From positions 186,001 through 250,000 of the forward strand of contig OY751491.1 in the NCBI GenBank assembly GCA_963565915.1: 64,000 nucleotides of DNA, read 5' to 3'. Made by a program: the position numbers and the translations under genes. Under the pieces are notes generated by a model. It did no database searches and was not told the origin of the DNA. It was given only the letters and a program-made list of their open reading frames with translations. Below, in pieces: positions 31,946 to 43,699 of this stretch (within the stretch, counting starts at the first letter, position 1; each line of letters opens with the position of its first letter). Origin of the DNA: Entoloma clypeatum (taxonomy: Eukaryota > Basidiomycota > Agaricomycetes > Agaricales > Entolomataceae).

Positions 31946-32760
31946 TGACATCCTCATCTACTCCGACTCTCCCTCTGAGCATTGGAAGCATGTCCGCAAA
32001 GTCCTCCGACATCTCTGACAACATGGCTTATACGCGCGCACAGACAAATGCGAGTTTTCTATGGACACTGTTGAATACCTTGGCTTTATCCTCTCTCCGA
32101 CTGGCCTCCACATGTTGGATAAGAAAGTAAAAATTATTCAAGATTGGCCTGAACCAAGGAAGGTCAAAGATATTCAATCTTTCCTAGGGTTTGCCAATTT
32201 TTATCATTGATTCATCTCTTACTACTCCGAAATCACTGTTCCGCTCACCCAACTCACCTGCAAAAACACTCAATGGCACTTCTCTGACTCCGCTCATGAA
32301 TCTTTCAACACCTTGAAGAAAGCCTTTACCATGGCACCTGTTCTTACGCATTGGATTCCTGACAGCCCTATTATCGTCAAAACTGATGCCTCTGACTACG
32401 CTTTGGGTGCAACCCTCTCCATCCACACCTCCGATGACAAAATCCATCTGGTCACTTTCCATTCCTGCACCTTTACACTTCCTGAGTTAAACTATGACAC
32501 TCACAATCCATGATGCATTCAAGGTTTGGCATCACTACCTTAAAGGCTCCACTACTCCAATCGATATCATAACAGACCACAAAAATCTTGAGTACTTTTC
32601 TACTACCAAGGTTTTATCACGTCAAGAGGGAAATAGCGACTATTCATCTGTCAATCCAAGCAACTTCAAACCCATCTTCACACAAGAACAGCTCACCACT
32701 TCACTTCATGCAACAGAGTTATATACACCCATCCCTTTTCCTCCATGCCACAATCATCAT
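31946..32760 (+). pseudogene. Gypsy-3 RT end and RNase H
   Basis: Continues the interrupted pol: DDILIYSDSPSEHWKHVRKVL, then EYLGFILSPTGLHM, FLGFANFYH-stop-FISYYS (TGA), and RNase H with its Asp (VKTDASDYALGATLS). After another frame break come DIITDHKNLEYFSTTK and a decayed region. Several frame changes and stops; inactive. Confidence 0.82.
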
Positions 32761-32858
32761 GGATATGGATCAACTCCGCTCCAACATCCTCTCCGCTCTT
32801 CCGACTGATCCTATTTACACCTCTTTTCTTGACAATCCTAATCCACGCTGGATTGTGA

Positions 32859-33494
32859 ATGAAGCAGGTCATCTACTCCACAATGGACATATCTATGTTC
32901 CCGACTCATCCGACCTCCACCTCCGCATCCTCCGCAATAAGCATGACCATATCCTCACTGGACACCCTGGTCAGAATAAGATCCGCTGGCTCCGATGCGA
33001 TTTTGGTTATTGTAGACTGCCTCACCAAACAAGGCATCTTCATTCCTACCACCATTAAGTGCACATCCAAAGACCTAGCAAACCTTTTTGTGCTTCACGT
33101 CTTTTCCAAGCACTGAGTTCCGCAAAATGTCACATCCGATTGCAGACCTGAATTTGTCTCCTGCTCTTTCTGCTCTCTTGCAAAAGCCCTCAACATGAAG
33201 CTTCATTTCACTTCTGGATATCACCCTGAATGCGATGGTCAAACTGAACACACCAACCAGACACTCAAACAATACCTCTGCATCTTCTGCAACTACCAGC
33301 AAGACAACTGGTCCGCTTTGCTTCCGCTTGCGGAGTTCACATACAACAACACTTCAAGTGCCACTACTGGTGTATCACCATTCTTCCCCAACAAAGGTTA
33401 TCACCCCGACATTACACTCCATCCAGAACATGATCTAGCATCCAACAAAGCTCAACAATATATCATTGACTTAGACGACTACATCAAGAACTAA
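32859..33494 (+). pseudogene. Gypsy-3 integrase
   Basis: A piece of the zinc-binding N-terminus (HDHILTGHPGQNKI) joins directly to the core at AILVIVDCLTKQG, so the rest of the zinc domain and the first catalytic Asp are deleted. The second Asp (SDCRPEF) and the Glu region (DGQTEHTNQTLKQYL) are present, followed by LPLAEFTYNNT. Frame breaks near 33115. Confidence 0.8.
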
Positions 33495-33539
33495 AGACTG
33501 CTGTCGCAGAGGCACAACAATGTTATCAAAGCCCTGCGG

Positions 33540-33998
33540 ATGTCTGATGCTCTCCGCCTCCTCCACTCGGCGTCGGACAAGAAGTCTTTGTTAAAGCCAA
33601 GTTCTTCCGCACCACACGACCCACCCAAAAGTTATCTGACAAATATGCTGGTCCAACCCAGCACGCACTCCTTTACACTATGTCTACCCGACACTATGTG
33701 TGCTATACACCCTGTCTTCCACATATCTATGCTTGAACCAGCAACCCCCAACAAGATTCCAAATCGGATACAACCTCCTCCACCTCTGCTCAAGATTGAA
33801 GGAGAAACCGAATACAAAATTGCTGAAATCATCGACTCAAAGATTGATAAAAGACAACGATGCAAACTCCTTTACCTCATCCGCTGGTTAGGTTATGAAG
33901 ACACCAGTGAAGAGTCTGAGCTTGAACATGCAGCAGATATGGTAGCAGACTTCCACTCCGCTCAACCAACTAAGCCAGGCCCATTATCACACTTGTAA
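33540..33998 (+). pseudogene. Gypsy-3 integrase C-terminus and chromodomain
   Basis: An HPVFHISMLEPA motif of the Gypsy integrase tail precedes a chromodomain-like LLYLIRWLGYEDTSEESE, ending in a stop at 33998. Such chromodomains direct chromovirus integration to modified histones. Confidence 0.8.
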
Positions 33999-34020
33999 CA
34001 AGAAAAAAAGCAAAAATCTA

Positions 34021-34203
34021 TTAAATATTTACCCCTCTGGCATGAACTCCGGCTCCTCCAATGCTTTTCTGCTCTTTCACTGCCCTTTTCGCCTCTGTGT
34101 TCTCCTCTGCCTCCTGCAGCTTCCTCTCCAACTCCTTGGTGACTTTCTTCTGGTGCTCCCTTTCAGCACAGAGAGCGGCGAGGGGTGAGTTCTCAGTGGA
34201 CAT
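34021..34203 (-). CDS. Short coiled-coil ORF
   Basis: A 60-residue frame with ATG, dominated by a charged heptad-like stretch (EREHQKKVTKELERKLQEAE). It lies downstream of JmjC-like copy B on the same strand. A GT-AG intron with acceptor near 34302 may link the two, in which case this would be part of that gene's last exon or a separate small gene. Confidence 0.3.
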   Translation of the reverse strand: MSTENSPLAALCAEREHQKKVTKELERKLQEAEENTEAKRAVKEQKSIGGAGVHARGVNI

Positions 34204-34407
34204 GGCGGATAGGCAATGGGATAGATGTTGTGGTTGGGTGACAAGAGAGAAAAATCACGCACAAGTTTTTCAACGAGATGGAAGGGTGCGGAACTGTCTA
34301 TATTGGAACAAAAAAGAATAAAGAGTAAGAAAAAAAAAGGTGGCAAAGTTTGTCTTACCATACTTTGATCGAGTTGCTCCAGAGTTCTAAAATATCTCAG
34401 AGGGAGG

Positions 34408-35160
34408 CTAGGGCGTCGTCAAAAACATTGTTAGGAACCCTAGGCACGTCTGGCATATGTTTGATGCGGATATGAAATGTCCACCCTGGCATATAGCGGA
34501 AGTAGGGGTTAAGAGTGTGTGGTTTGTGAAAGGCTTCATGTAGCTGATGGAGTGGTTAGCATTCAAGGAGAAGATGACAGGGCTTGGCTCACAAGCAGGT
34601 CCCAGGTTGCAACAGGACAGACTCAACCTTCATTTCTTTGAGGTACTTGAGTTGTGTGTTGTCATTTTGGTAGAAGCACAGAAGATGTTTGAAGTCGAGC
34701 ACATTGGTGGTATCAGAGGATTGAGCTGATGCTGCGACTACCCACCATTTCAATTCTTCTTTGGATACGCACTCCACGTAAGTTCCCAGGCCATCGGTAT
34801 CGATGTGAAAGCTGGTAATGGCACGTTGGGAAGCAGAAAGGGCCCAATGTGTCGCCAATTGAGGGAAGCGCGGACAGCCAGGGGAGTTGGTACCTCCTTT
34901 GAAGTGTTGGTTATGGATGTGTATAGGTTGGACGCAAGCTCTATCGGGGGGCATCAAGTTGGACAGAGGGTTAGAGAGGTCTAGGGCATTGAGTGTTTTT
35001 CCCTGAGAGATGGGAGTCAGAGAGGTGCTTGATGGTGCCTTCAAAGAGTCACTCATTTTCATCGTCTTGGACAGGGTAAGATAGATCTAGGAGACGACAC
35101 AAAGAAAAAATATATATATAAAAGGAGAGAGATAAATAGAGATAGATTCTTGCCTTGTAT
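34408..35160 (-). pseudogene. JmjC-like protein, copy B: 3' half of the split gene
   Basis: Contains LFEGT, GKTLNALDLSNP, then FHIDTDGLGTYVECVS (H-x-D metal pair), KWWVVAA, and after a 49-nt GT-AG intron (34544-34592) YMKPFTNHTLLTP with the second metal His, and CQGGHFISASNICQTCLGFL. The intron is at the same place as in copy A. A 67-nt intron (35087-35153) appears to use a GC donor. A TGA at 35049 replaces an Arg codon of copy A. The gene continues at 38537 once the hAT-like element 35169-38528 is removed: the codons read ...VFTIQ across the join. Confidence 0.75.
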
Positions 35161-35691
35161 GGTGAAGAGAGTTCTTTACTTTCCCCCATGTCCTCTGGCA
35201 GAATCCTGTAGGAATTCTGTCAGAATTTCAGATTCTGACAGGAATCCTCCAGGAATTTTTGCCATATATTTGAGTGAGAATTGCTGTAAAATTCCGCCAG
35301 GATTCTGCTAGGATTCCTCCAGGAATCCAAAAGAAATGAAATTCCTATCAGAATCCTTGATAGGAATGGTGACAATCCTGGGAGGAATTCTGCAGGAATT
35401 CCTGCCCAGAAATACCAAAGTTCAATAACAGGGTCAGGTGACCTAGGTGGTCGACATTCAGCAACTTCTGAACATTGATCAGTGTTGTCACATTGTGATG
35501 GCTGATGACCATCTTGTCCTCCCGCCACCACCACTCTTGCCTCTCGCTTGCCGCCCCCTGCTCCTCACCACCTCCACGGCTGCCACAACCCCGCAGCCTC
35601 CACCGCAGCCACTGCTGTCAAGACAAATGGGGACCCCTGGGCCCCCACCACCCAGTAAGCCGCACCCCCACCCCAGCCGAACGCCAACAAC

Positions 35692-36656
35692 TGTTATGAT
35701 TGTATTTTCACTTTTTACTTTATCTGTTATGGATTCACTATCCAAGGCATTGATCGCTCAGACAAGATACAAGACATAGAGGCCTTATCTGATTAATGGC
35801 CAGTTTCATCTTATCTATTGGTTTCATGCTTACTATTCACTTTTACATCATTCAGGCCACGGCCTCCGCTTACTCACTACAGTATGGTCATTGTTACCAT
35901 ATCTAGATGGCTACTCTCACACATCCTTGACATTGTGTTACTTATTGGACTATACTTAGATACTCTCACTCACGCCGCAGCAGTTACCATAGACACCTAC
36001 TCCAGGTCCACTTCTGGAGTCAGACCGGAACCGCTCTAGAGTCATCTAGATGACTCAACCTTCTAGTATATATAGGGTAGATACATTGCATGTATTCCCC
36101 AGATCTAGCAATCACCTTGGTATCCGCCTTTGCTACTTAGCCTCTCTGCCTAAGCATCACATGGGTTTGTCAACCATAACATTATCTTATCTTATCTTGA
36201 TCTTATCTTATCTACATTGTGTCGTACATGAGGACATCTTATCATTAGCATGCAGCAGGATGTCAAGGATCCGGAGTCGCGCAGCATGACACTGCCTCAA
36301 CGCAGCCTCATGGTATTTACATATATAAGTAGGGTACTTTCACTTGTATTCGATAGCTTGTTCTCTTGAGATTCCTGCTGGGTCTCTTGGCAATACAGCC
36401 CCTTCTTCATCTTTCCACGTTCCATCTTCTAAGTTCCTAAGTTTGGGCTCGCGACGTCGTTTGACTTAGCGTCGCCTCAACAGAAGAACAAGCTCTAAAC
36501 TCGCCCGCCCAAACACACTTCCCTTTCCTCCATTTCAACCTCGCTGTTTTGTGCTTTTTCATTAAAAGTACACATCTATACGTGGACCCTAGCATTAAGG
36601 GGGACCTCCCGGACTTCAGGGATAAGAAGAGAAACACTTAATACACCCATTATAAC
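35692..36656 (+). repeat. Probable 5' LTR of Gypsy-4
   Basis: Starts TGTTATGATTG after a CCAACAAC flank and has a promoter-like TATATAAG near 36322. The position just upstream of a plus-strand gag supports an LTR. The right border (near ...CATTATAACTA) lacks the canonical CA and no second LTR is present, so the extent is provisional. Confidence 0.45.
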
Positions 36657-37012
36657 TAGTGTTGCCGTTCGAGACACACAGGGAAATGTTGAGCCCATCC
36701 TGTGTCGAGGTGACCAAAGGCCGATGCATCTAACCTTCAGGGAAGGTGCTGGCACATGGGACGGTTTGGAAGAGAAGACCGTACACGTCTAGTTCGCAAC
36801 AGGTGTTCCAATCCCCGACTCCTCAACATCTCGATTCAACCAGTCCAGCGCGCGTAGGGGTATTGACCACGTGGACTTCATCTTTCCTAGATCTTCCTCC
36901 ATTCAGGCATCCTGACTGCCTGGGTAGACAGATTCGTCAGAACAGGATCGCGCGCCCGATGTAAGGTACTATTGTTCAAACCAAAACACCCTGCCCTGTC
37001 AAAACACCATCA

Positions 37013-37905
37013 TGGACAACCAAGACTTTCAGGACAAAGCCCCCAAACTCCCTGAACATCACTCTCCCCCCATCGCACCACCTCCCCCTCCTCCTCCTCA
37101 CTGACCAGATTGAAGAATTGAAATAGCTGCAGATCCTGGCAAATACAATGGATCCTGACCCCTGTTTTTGGGATGGTGGGCAAAAATGCTCATGTGGATC
37201 CGAGTAAAATGAGATCTGTTACATGGGGATGATGAAATCTGTATCGCAGTCTGGTCCCAATTAGATGGACTGATTGCAGGAACATATGGGGAGACACGAC
37301 TCACCCAATGCATGGAATCAAACAATTGGCCAATGTATCGAAACTTAGTCTATGAGATCACCACAAGGTTTCGCCCTACCACCGAAGTGGAATGGACCAG
37401 AGCAAAGATTGAGGGGTTCAAACAGAACCAGATGAAAACAGATGATTGGATCACGCAGTTTGGAACATCAAAGAGAAAATTGAGGATCATTGGGATTTCA
37501 TTATTGGAGAGAAATGCCCGGGACTCAATCATACAGCAATTGTTTCAGCGAGAAAGACATCAGGATACCATGCAGGAAACTGTTGAAGAAATCTCAGCCA
37601 TCAGAAGGGCTGAAGAGAATTACGCCATGAGGCAAGGAATGAGGCAGGGACCTCAAATACAAGGGAACCAATGGGGAAATCGCCCTTAGAATCAGCAAGC
37701 ACCGCGGCCGCAAGGCCAGAATAATTTTGGAAGGCCCTTTGGGCAACAACAGAATGGGGGGTACCATCCCCAGCAAAACGGTCAGCAGCAACAATGACAC
37801 GATCCAAATGCAATGAATGTTGACAGAAACCAGCGACAAGCTCCTGGTAATTGCTATAACTGTGGTGGACAGGGGCATTTCACCCAAGATTGCAGGCAGC
37901 CGCAG
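37013..37905 (+). pseudogene. gag: Gypsy-4 gag with CCHC zinc knuckle
   Basis: ATG at 37013 opens a Pro-rich start that breaks near 37102. An intact stretch (37312-37689) has the capsid-type helical domain with MYRNLVYEITTRF and DDWITQFGTSKRKLR. After a TAG (37687) and a TGA (37796) the same frame gives a Gln-rich linker and the zinc knuckle CYNCGGQGHFTQDC. The sequence then switches abruptly to minisatellite-like DNA, and no pol follows. This is cargo of the surrounding hAT-like element. Confidence 0.75.
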
Positions 37906-38280
37906 CGCTCTCTTCATGCCCAACAGCCACCAGTTGCCCATAACAATGGGCTCTCGCCTCCACATGTGCCCACCAGTCGCCCCAAATGGGGCCTGTTGCC
38001 ATGCAAATCCGTGCCCTGTGCCCTGACGCCGCCAGGGCCCTAGCCCTATTGACGCATGCCGCGAACCCGACCCTACCCTCCCCTACCTTACCCCCTTGCC
38101 TTATACCGCCCCCCACCTTATGCGGGGGGGTTATTTTTTGTACTTTGTATATATTGTGTCTTGCCCACCTTATGTGGGGTAATCAATTTATTTTATGTAC
38201 TTCTCATGGTCCTCGCTGTCCTCTCAATGCTTTGCATGCCCCCTTGCCTTAACAAATGAGGGGGGGGGGTTATTGTTTGT
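37906..38280. repeat. Minisatellite scrap and GGGGGGTTATT repeats
   Basis: 37907-37975 has a few GCCCAACAGCC/GTTGCCC units. 38100-38280 has two copies of a CACCTTATG(C/T)GGGG-type block and two G-runs followed by TTATT. No gene. Confidence 0.5.
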
Positions 38281-38536
38281 TTAGTTTGTATCATATAAAA
38301 TTAATCAAATACAATTGAAGCTACTGAAAGGAGTGAATAAGAATAACAATTACTGCCATCAGATCACCAATGGATTCCTTTCAGGAATTGTAGAATTCCT
38401 CTGATTCCTCAGGATTCCTATCAGAATCTTTGAATTCTCAGAGGATTCTGACAGGAATCCTAAATTCCAATGGAAATCCTGGCAGAATTCAGATTCTGCT
38501 GGAGGATGTGGGGGACTGTAAAGTACTGGGTGAAGA

Positions 38537-40845
38537 CACAACTGGGGAGTTTCCCTGTGATGGCCTGCAAATCTTTGAGGTCAAATATATGTTCCGGCTG
38601 AGATAGTCCAGTGACGAGAATGTGCTGTTTCGAAAAAATGTTCTGTATGGTTTGGGCATCGCATGCATCAAACATGTCAATGTCCATGATTCAGATCATA
38701 GACACCTCAGGGATGTGAAGAGGCAGTTTGGTGGCATGATATTGAGATTGGACTATGCAAAGGATGTGAGTAAAAAGAATTAGATGTTTTTGCAACTAGA
38801 AGGGGATAGACATCATTGAAAAGGCCCTTGTTAATAGAGTGAAGACTTGCATGAAATTCGGGTGTGTAGGGAATGGGGTCAGGTGTTGGGCCAAGAAGTT
38901 GACAGGGCAGGCCAACTACACGAGGTTGACCAGTTGAATGTGCTCTGAGGTTTGGCCGGGGATTGTCCACCTATGATTAAATTTAAAAAATGATTGAGGA
39001 ACAGAAAAGCTATTTTAGGGAGGATCACAAAAACCTGAACCAAGCACAGGGAGACAAGTTCAAATATGTGATTGTTTGAAACTTGTGAGCTTTGGGTACC
39101 ATAGTATTGCCAGTCACCTTCACAGCTGTGGATGTGTTTATGCCTGGTTTGTCTGCGGGGTATGGGTTCTTGTGGTTCGTCATCTTTGTCTGTGTGGTGC
39201 CCATTTTCATCTTCTTCTTCTTTCTCTGGGTCTGGATCTAGTTCTTCTACATGTGTGTCCACTTCTTCTTCCCTCCTCCCTGCGCTTGGGTCTCTTGTTG
39301 TTGTCGTTTCTGATGCCAATGCACTCCCCTCTGTTCCCCGCCCTTGTCTTGATCCTGTGGCCTTTCTTCCCATTGTGGTGGGCATTGTGGTGGGCAGTCG
39401 TTGACATTGAATGGGGGTGGAGCAGAAGGTGAGGCATCAGGGATATCTTGGCAGGATATCTGGCGGGGACCTACAATATCTGGCATTGTGGGTAGGGTGG
39501 GAACAGGAGATGGAGGTAGAGAAGAGAGTGGGGACATGTTAATGTCTCTGTCTTTATCAACATCTTGATGAGGACTTGGGGGACAGAACCATGTTGGTTG
39601 AATTGATTCTTCCCTTGCCTCAGTAAGAATCTGCTGGATTTCCTGAACCCACAAGAGGTCTGCAGGGTCAACAGAAATCCTGAGTGCCAGCTTGAGAATG
39701 AAACAGATGATGATGTGCTCAATATTTCATAGAGGAATGGGACATTCAGAGGATTGAGATTGCCATGCCTGGTAAGGTCTTTCAAAATGTGGGGTATGGT
39801 ACAGGGTGAGGGGTCCTTACCTGAATCAAAAATTGTCAGTTCATATGTTTTGTACCAGAAATGAAGGAGGTTGAGAACAAGATTCCAGGAGAGACAGCAA
39901 CAGCAAAGTCAAGGGGCAGACAAAGAGAAGCGGTGCCTGTTTTTGATGCCCATATAAAGTTCTGGAGCTGCAGCAGATCGCTGGGTGGGATGTTAGTGGT
40001 ATCCAATGGGCTGTATAAAGGTGATTCACCATTCAAAAAGTTTGGCAAGTTGTGGCACATTGTCTGGATATTCTATTCCCTGTTGGGTGTCATCAGCGTG
40101 AATAATACAAAGATGATGAAAAGTTGTTGACTTCGAGTAAGGTCTCTAGATGCATGGAAGCGATTATAATGTTCAATTGGATGAAGTCAGCCTCGGCTCG
40201 ATCAGCATGGCAGAGGGAACAGTTAAACACCTGAGTGAAGTTCAGTGGAGAGGAGTTCAATTGCGATTGCAATAGGACATGGCAGCCTTGCAAAATGAAG
40301 GCTTGCCAGTCATCCTTGAAGTTGGTCCAAATCTATGATTAACATGTTTATTCAAAGTAAACGGCTGCAAGACGAAGTATACATACTGGATTTTCAGATG
40401 GAGGAACAGGGCATGTGGTAACATAAGCGTTGGGTATGTGCTCTGAATCCTATGTGAATGCAACAAGGTCCAGAGTGCGGTATTTCTTGAAATAGGTTGG
40501 TAGCATATTGCAATGTTTCGATTCTGGCAAAGTTGTGGGTGCAGACAATGTCTGTAAATGGCTGAGTCAATTTTATGACATCTTCGTAATTGAGGGTTTT
40601 TCCGCAATATAGGGTTTTTTCAAATTCTTTGATTGATTCAATTAAGCCCTGTACTCCATATGCATGAGAAATTGGTAGTCAGAGTATTTGAAACATGATA
40701 CTTTGACATGCGGGAGGTATGACATGGGTTCTTGGGATGGCCTAATGACAACTGTTGTGAACCAGGACACAGTGGAGAAGAACGGGATGTTGGATTTAGG
40801 TTGCATAATCACAATTGGATGGTTGTAGAGGATGTTTTGTGACAA
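38537..40845 (-). pseudogene. JmjC-like protein, copy C: 5' half of the split gene
   Basis: The segment next to the insertion reads MFDACDAQTIQNIFSKQHIL then VTGLSQPEHIFDL, the N-terminal part of this JmjC-like family. Further upstream (39385-38879) is an acidic, charged linker (EEVDTHVEELDPDPEKEEED) equivalent to the acidic linker of copy A. The remaining frames up to 40845 form several short exon-like pieces, interrupted by stops, whose order matches copy A. The proposed start near 40845 is followed upstream by a GATTCTGAATTC/CATGTGA block also seen beside copy A. Product class is inferred from the downstream half. Confidence 0.6.
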
Positions 40846-41099
40846 TCACAGTGTGACAACCACAATGCAAAGAAGTGTAGTTGGACAAAAAAGGAAATTT
40901 AATTATTGTAACTGTTGGTAGGAATAATGAAGAATGTGAGGTATGTTAGGGAAGGTATTGTAATGCAGTGGAATTGTACAAGAGTTGAAACTCCATCATG
41001 TGGGGTGTTGCAACGGGAATCTAAGGTCAATGGTTTCTGTTAGGTCATGTGATTCAGAATTCAGAATCAACCCCCCTTGTTCAATTTTTTGTCCACTTT

Positions 41100-42062
41100 T
41101 TTCTCGAATTACTGTGTATTCTCTGTTCTTAGAACATGTAAAACATGTTTCACAGTCTAGGGACAAAGTGAAGTAAAGCGAGGAGCATGTTTTCAATGAG
41201 ACAACGAGGCTGCGCAAACACCACCCAATTCAATTACAGATTACCTTGGAGATGCCTTTGAGTGTTGTGGCAGTATTCCAGGATTTGGAGGCCTGAACTT
41301 GGTGTCTCATATATAAAGAGCGACCATCTCAGTGGGTTGGCCACAATCTGTTTGTTGATTAAAAAATTTAGGCCACTGTGCCATGATACTTGGGTTCAGT
41401 GTGGATGAGGTTAGCAGTGGCTTCACCAAATCCCACAACCGATAAGATTTGGGATTGGAGTCTTTGTCATGAAAAATGTGTTTGAATCATAGGATTTTAT
41501 TGGTAAACAGCCCTGTTGGTAATAAGTCATTTACACGCAAGGATCTCTCAGTCAAAGACATAACCAAAATTACAAAAATGAGAGAATTGTCTTCTTTGCT
41601 TGGGTGAACGTCTCTCTGGGTCTAAAATAACATGCTTGAGGTCTATGAGATGTGCCTAGGGGCTTGTTCAGAGAAAATTACTGTTAAATTGTGTGTGGAT
41701 CATACCTTTTGACCAAGGTCGGAATCATTGTCAAGAAAGAAGTAAGTGTGGGGTATTGAGAGATATACACTGACCCTCATCTTCATCACCATGAATGTCC
41801 ATCCCCCTCAATTGGTGTCTCTGGTCATAAATTATATGAATACTGTATAGCTGAATGTATGCGTGTATATCAATGCATACCTTCGGGCTGCACAATCTGG
41901 GGGACATGTTGGTACATCCTTTCCAGAGCTTGATATATGCTTCAGAATGTATCCGAAGCTTCTTCATTTTCTTTAGGATCTTTAATTGGACTAACTTCGT
42001 CTTCAAGTTCTATTAGTCGAGCATCATCTCAGTGAGGGCTTCAAGAGTATTGTGGGAGTTCA
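41100..42062 (-). pseudogene. Unrecognised intron-containing gene remnant
   Basis: ATG near 42062 (MNSHNTLEALTEM) is followed after a frame slip by an acidic helical stretch (LIELEDEVSPIKDPKENEEA), a TGA in the next line, then IYQALERMYQHVPQIVQP and a plausible GT-AG intron (GTATGC near 41882). Later exons are unclear. No family assigned. It lies upstream of and on the same strand as JmjC-like copy C. Confidence 0.35.
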
Positions 42063-42424
42063 TGATGTGAGTGATGGAAGGGTGGAATAGAATATTGTGT
42101 TATTGAGAACATATGACGGGAAAGTTGGCTTTTTCAAGATGAAAGCCCAACCAAAATGGAGTGAGTATGATCACGTGATTGGGAAATGAGAATCAACCCC
42201 CAAGAAAATCTAACATGCATGCCCTAGGCGGAGATGAATCCGAGGATCACCTGCATTTATTCCACATTGTGATAACCTGGCTATGCAGAGTCTCGAGGAG
42301 GTTTGACTTTCCAAAAACGAAGGCAATAGAGTAGACCAATGTGGGGGAGGAGTTCTGGCTGACTGCGGACCTCGCATCATGTGAGCAGTCATGTAGATAG
42401 TAGTTTGTTCATAGATTCCAGCTC

Positions 42425-42733
42425 ACTCATCTGGGGGACGACACCCGACTTTCAGGGCCCATCTAACCCAGCATCTCTGAACACCACACGACAGTCCTCA
42501 CCACACTGAGAATGGCTGAGAACAACCAGTGAGGTTAAAAAAGCTTATCTGTGGGCAGGTGAATGATCGAACATGGTTGTAAACAAAAGAGATTCTTGAC
42601 GGCTGTGCATGAGATGATAGGTACGAGGTGTCGAGGTGTGGGTCCAAGGTGGGTGTATTGGATAAACGATAAGCTGCATGGGTGAACCTTAATGTATCGA
42701 CTACTCCCCGGTTTTTCTACATCATCCAACACT
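42425..42733 (-). repeat. Possible Copia-type LTR
   Basis: On the minus strand a purine-rich CTTGAGGAGGAGT precedes TGTTGGATGATG, the usual polypurine tract followed by an LTR start in fungal Copia elements. No second LTR or clear right border. Confidence 0.3.
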
Positions 42734-42945
42734 CCTCCTCAAGCTGCCTGGATCAAATAGGTATGTCTGCCAAGATTCATTCTTGAAATGTATTCTGACA
42801 TTTTTGTCTTGTGATGTGACTGGTTGATCTTAGACCGCGGGGACACTCATCTTGTCAGGCTAGTTGAGCTTGCTGACATATCCAGTGGCAGCATATTTCA
42901 ATATGTTTCAATGATTATGCAAGACAAGTTTCTGTGCCTTTTGTA

Positions 42946-43011
42946 AGGGCAAGGCCCTAGAGGAATAGAGAATGATTAAGGGCAAGACCCTGGATGAATA
43001 GAGAATGGTTA
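42946..43011 (+). repeat. 33-bp tandem duplication
   Basis: AGGGCAAGGCCCT...AATAGAGAATG at 42946 repeats at 42979 with four substitutions. Confidence 0.8.
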
Positions 43012-43059
43012 ATGATTGAAGATCTGTGGTATTCCTTTTTCCTTTTTTCCAATTCACAT

Positions 43060-43690
43060 TATCCCCCACAGCCAGCCAAATGTTCCCACACTTTTTTTAT
43101 CCCCCATCTCCACTCCACCCAGCCACCTCCCCCCCCAATGGCCGCCTCTCGTGCACAATGACCCCCTCTAGCGCCCAACACCATTGACTGACACCCAACG
43201 GCCCCCTCTAACGCCCAACGGCCCCTCTCAGCGCCCAACACGTGCCCAACGGCTGCCCCTCCTGAGTTGTGCCCTTACTAGCACCCAACAGCCCTCGCTA
43301 ACACCCAACTGCCCTCTCTAACACTCAAATAGTGTTTCAAGGTCCAGTCTCAAAGAACTGAGACCAGACTGAACCAGGGGGTGGTCCTGGTTCATCTTTT
43401 CAAAAATACAAAGACCACCCCCCCTGGTTCTATGCAGTTCATAGGTTTAAACTAGTTTTTTGGCCAAAAAACCAGTTTAAACTGGTCCTGGTCTGACTGG
43501 ACCTTGAAACACTATGCCCAACTGCCCTCTCTGATGCCCAACGGCACCTTCTTGCACCCAACACTTCCCACTTGCGCCCCTCAGCCCTCTCTCGCCCCCA
43601 ATGACACCCTTTCATGCCTTATGATCTCCAACTCATATGCAACACCCTTCTTTCATGCTCAACACCCTTTCTTCAAGCCCAACGGCCCAT
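43060..43690 (+). repeat. Minisatellite-bearing element fragment
   Basis: The conserved CTTTTTTTATCCCCC(A/T)TC module near 43090 is followed by GCCCAACGGCC units to 43329 and again from 43515 to 43690. A small hAT-like MITE splits the array. Element ends were not found. Confidence 0.7.
43330..43514. mobile_element. hAT-like MITE, 185 bp, inside the minisatellite
   Basis: Begins TAGTGTTTCAAGGTCCAGTC and ends GACTGGACCTTGAAACACTA: perfect 20-bp inverted termini. The interior holds nested complementary blocks (GGGGGTGGTC/GACCACCCCC, AAACTAGTTTTT/AAAAAACCAGTTT), so the strand folds almost end to end. Flanks CACTCAAA and TGCCCAAC match at only 4 of 8 positions. Confidence 0.8.
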
Positions 43691-43699
43691 ACAATACCT

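Larger units (their letters stand above)
35169..38528. mobile_element. hAT-like element, 3.36 kb, perfect 8-bp TSD, carrying Gypsy cargo
   Basis: Ends GAGTTCTTTACTTTCCCC and CAGTACTTTACAGTCCCC (complement of the right end) are inverted repeats that continue through CATCC and GCAGAATC words for about 35 bases. GGTGAAGA lies on both sides (35161-35168, 38529-38536). Subterminal zones (35190-35420, 38370-38510) are packed with GAATTCC/CAGAATTC words that form many small hairpins. The middle contains a Gypsy LTR and gag. No transposase. Insertion split the JmjC-like gene, and its removal restores the reading frame, which independently confirms the borders. Confidence 0.87.

Noticed and set aside
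36655..36680. TAGTGTTGCC as another hAT terminus
   Set aside because: It falls where the Gypsy-4 LTR would end and its primer site begin; no subterminal words or partner end.
39076..39432. 118-residue plus-strand Leu-rich ORF
   Set aside because: Complement of the acidic linker of JmjC-like copy C.
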